Shown: one piece after another, positions 5,367 through 6,833 of the stretch
Numbering within the stretch: the first letter of the stretch is position 1
How the letters are laid out: each line of letters opens with the position of its first letter
DNA from: Verrucomicrobia bacterium UBA2460
Lineage (GTDB): Bacteria > Verrucomicrobiota > Verrucomicrobiia > Methylacidiphilales > Verrucolacustridaceae
Reading direction: 5' to 3'
Assembly: GCA_002342345.1 (NCBI GenBank)
Contig: DDPU01000066.1
Span: forward strand, 513-7,345
DNA length: 6,833 nucleotides
Notes under the pieces: model-generated
Told to the model about the DNA's origin: nothing
What the model saw: the letters and a program-made list of their open reading frames with translations, nothing else
Database searches by the model: none
Made by a program: the position numbers and the translations under genes

Positions 5367-6521
5367 TTAGAGGGCCAAAGCGGGCAAACCTGCAGATTGG
5401 CGAATGGGTGCGAGGGCCTCGGTGCCGAGGCGGATGGCGTCCTCCGGGGTGGGGGCGCGGACGGTGAGGTGCCCCATCTTTCTTCCCGGGCGGGCCTGCG
5501 TCTTCCCGTAGAGGTGGAGGACCCCACCCGGGAGGGCGAGAACGGGTGACCAGTCCGGTTCCCCCTTGGTCCAGAGGTCGCCGAGCAGGTTGAACATGGC
5601 GGCGGGGCAGAGCGGGGCGACCATGCCGAAGGGCAACCCGCAGACGGCGCGGATCTGCTGTTCAAACTGGCTGGTGTGGCAGGCCTCCACGGTGAGGTGG
5701 CCCGAGTTATGGACACGGGGAGCCAGTTCGTTGACGAGAATTTTTCCTTCGGGCAACTCAAACATCTCCACCCCGAGCAGTCCGACGAGGCCGAGCTTGT
5801 CGGCAATCCGCCGGGCGAGGGCCAAGGCATCGTTGGCGACGGCATCGGTGAGACGGGCGGGGAAAACCGTGCGTTCGAGGATGCCGGCGGTGTGGCGGTT
5901 TTCCAGAGGAGGGAAGGCCAGGGAGCGGCCTTGGGCGTTGCGGGCCACGAGAACAGACAATTCGCGGACGAAGGGAACGTGTTCCTCGAGGATCGCCCGG
6001 GGAATGTTGGCCTGGGCCCAGGCGGTTTCGGGGTCGTTGCCGGGCTCCAGAGCCAACTGCCCCTTGCCGTCGTAGCCGAAGGCGGAGGATTTCAGGCGGG
6101 TTTTGCCGGAAAACTTTTTCAGGGCGGTGCCGAGGTCGGAGGCGGAGGCGACCACCTCGAACTTCGGGCAGGGGAAGCCGGAGGATTGCAGAAACTGTTT
6201 CTCCCGTTCCCGGTGCTGGCAGGTGTGCAGGACGGCGGGATCGGGAAAGACGGGCCGGAGGGAGGCGACTTGCCGGAGGGATTCGGCGGGGATGTTTTCA
6301 AATTCGTAGGTGACGACGTCGCTGGCCTCGGCGAGGCGGCGAAGGGCCTTGGAATCGTCGAAGGGTGCGGTCAGCACCAGATCGGCCACCGGTCCGGCGG
6401 GGCAGGCGAGTTCGGGGTCGAGCACGGCAATGCGGTAACCCATGCGGCGTGCGGTGAGGGCGAGCATGCGGCCCAACTGGCCTCCGCCGATGATGCCGAT
6501 GGTTTTTCCGGGGGGAATCAC
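5367..6521 (-). CDS. purK: 5-(carboxyamino)imidazole ribonucleotide synthase (N5-CAIR synthetase)
   Basis: This is a 384-aa ATP-grasp enzyme that uses ATP and bicarbonate to convert AIR to N5-CAIR, which PurE then rearranges to CAIR. It has the N-terminal dinucleotide-like loop [13 protein letters not shown] (8-20) and [11 protein letters not shown] (70-80). The ATP-grasp part follows: FGYDGKGQ (148-155), the EE pair at 179-180 before [19 protein letters not shown] (250-256), and the hallmark stretch [12 protein letters not shown] (264-275) followed by [17 protein letters not shown] (281-297), which separates PurK from PurT and PurD. The C-terminal domain contains the usual HLYGK (336-340) and GHLTV (350-354) segments. 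The length is normal. The GTG start overlaps the purE stop (GTGA) with no Shine-Dalgarno sequence, so coupling to purE is likely. No clear terminator follows the stop. Confidence 0.96.
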   Translation of the reverse strand: MIPPGKTIGIIGGGQLGRMLALTARRMGYRIAVLDPELACPAGPVADLVLTAPFDDSKALRRLAEASDVVTYEFENIPAESLRQVASLRPVFPDPAVLHTCQHREREKQFLQSSGFPCPKFEVVASASDLGTALKKFSGKTRLKSSAFGYDGKGQLALEPGNDPETAWAQANIPRAILEEHVPFVRELSVLVARNAQGRSLAFPPLENRHTAGILERTVFPARLTDAVANDALALARRIADKLGLVGLLGVEMFELPEGKILVNELAPRVHNSGHLTVEACHTSQFEQQIRAVCGLPFGMVAPLCPAAMFNLLGDLWTKGEPDWSPVLALPGGVLHLYGKTQARPGRKMGHLTVRAPTPEDAIRLGTEALAPIRQSAGLPALAL

Positions 6522-6833
6522 GGGAGATTTTTCAGAATGCTGGCGGCAAAGCGGGCGGCGGCCAGGGCGCCTTTCCGGCCGATCGGGAAAGTGGCCACGG
6601 GAATCCCGGCGGGCATTTGGGCGATGGCGAGGAGGGCATCGAGGCCGTGGAGCGCCTTGCCCGGAATGGGGACGCCGAGCACGGGTAGGGGGGTGAGGGC
6701 GGCGGCCATTCCCGGGAGATGGGCGGCGCCGCCGGCACCCGCGATAATCATGCGAAGGCCCCGTTTCCGGGCCGAGCGGCCGTAGGCAACCAGACGGAGG
6801 GGAGTGCGGTGGGCGCTGACCACGCGGACCTCC
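6518..6833 (-). CDS. purE: N5-carboxyaminoimidazole ribonucleotide mutase, 5' end cut by window edge
   Basis: This is the C-terminal 104 residues of class I PurE, which moves the carboxylate of N5-CAIR to C4 to give CAIR. The visible part begins [11 protein letters not shown], which contains the catalytic histidine of SAHRTP. It continues with [20 protein letters not shown], a [19 protein letters not shown] segment and [17 protein letters not shown]. These are all in the order and spacing of class I PurE; the [10 protein letters not shown] type marks the bacterial N5-CAIR mutase rather than the AIR carboxylase form, which fits the adjacent purK. The frame is open to the edge, so about 60 N-terminal residues, including the GSDSD-type phosphate loop, lie outside. 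A GTG at 6823 is internal and not the start. The stop overlaps purK by four bases. Confidence 0.96.
   Translation of the reverse strand, partial: EVRVVSAHRTPLRLVAYGRSARKRGLRMIIAGAGGAAHLPGMAAALTPLPVLGVPIPGKALHGLDALLAIAQMPAGIPVATFPIGRKGALAAARFAASILKNLP

Noticed and set aside
5676..6785. 369-codon plus-strand open frame opposite purK and purE
   Set aside because: It is antisense to two clear purine genes with hallmark motifs. The translation is glycine-rich shadow sequence.
1..6833. CRISPR array, insertion sequence, integrase, phage genes or riboswitch
   Set aside because: No regularly spaced repeats, transposase or integrase motifs, att-like duplication of the tRNA 3' end, or known riboswitch core were seen on either strand.

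Overview
The window is a GC-rich, densely packed stretch of bacterial chromosome. It holds eight complete or nearly complete protein genes, a tRNA-Gln gene and one gene cut by the right edge. A stand-alone RfaE2/HldE-type cytidylyl/adenylyl-transferase (heptose activation for LPS) and a bactofilin point to a Gram-negative host. Most starts lack a Shine-Dalgarno sequence, and GTG starts are common. Together with the bactofilin, purine-gene and BrnTA-like mix, this would suit a Verrucomicrobiota/PVC-type genome, but that placement is a low-confidence inference; no rRNA or marker gene settles it.

Layout, left to right. Positions 1-270 are apparently non-coding. Positions 271-1992 (-) encode a two-TM, HAMP-linked class III adenylate cyclase with a TPR-like tail. 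Divergent from it is a class I SAM methyltransferase (+, up to 2860) whose start is ambiguous. Next, from its own recognisable sigma70-type promoter, comes a bactofilin (2953-3405, +). A convergent BrnT/BrnA-like toxin-antitoxin pair follows (3438-3988, -), closed by an intrinsic terminator. Divergent from the toxin is a two-gene unit, rfaE2-purN (4056-5134, +). A pair of tandem hairpins separates purN from a convergent tRNA-Gln(UUG) (5202-5273, -). The right end is a purE-purK operon on the minus strand (5367 to the window edge).

How the genes work together. PurN (GAR to FGAR) and PurE/PurK (AIR to CAIR) are different steps of de novo IMP synthesis, carried here in two converging units around tRNA-Gln. 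RfaE2 supplies the nucleotide-activated heptose for the LPS core. The cyclase would turn an extracytoplasmic or membrane signal into cAMP. The bactofilin builds a membrane-associated filament used in shape or envelope organisation. BrnTA-like proteins form an autoregulated type II toxin-antitoxin module.

Most of the window is ordinary housekeeping sequence, and I found no convincing undescribed multi-gene system. The points that deserve a second look are: the toxin, which lacks the usual BrnT N-terminal basic/His motif and carries a C8 homopolymer at that spot; three independent GTGA overlaps; the lopsided Shine-Dalgarno usage in the toxin-antitoxin pair; the 77-residue N-terminal extension of the methyltransferase behind a strong ribosome binding site; and an operator-like palindrome inside the bactofilin promoter that recurs near the cyclase/methyltransferase divergence.
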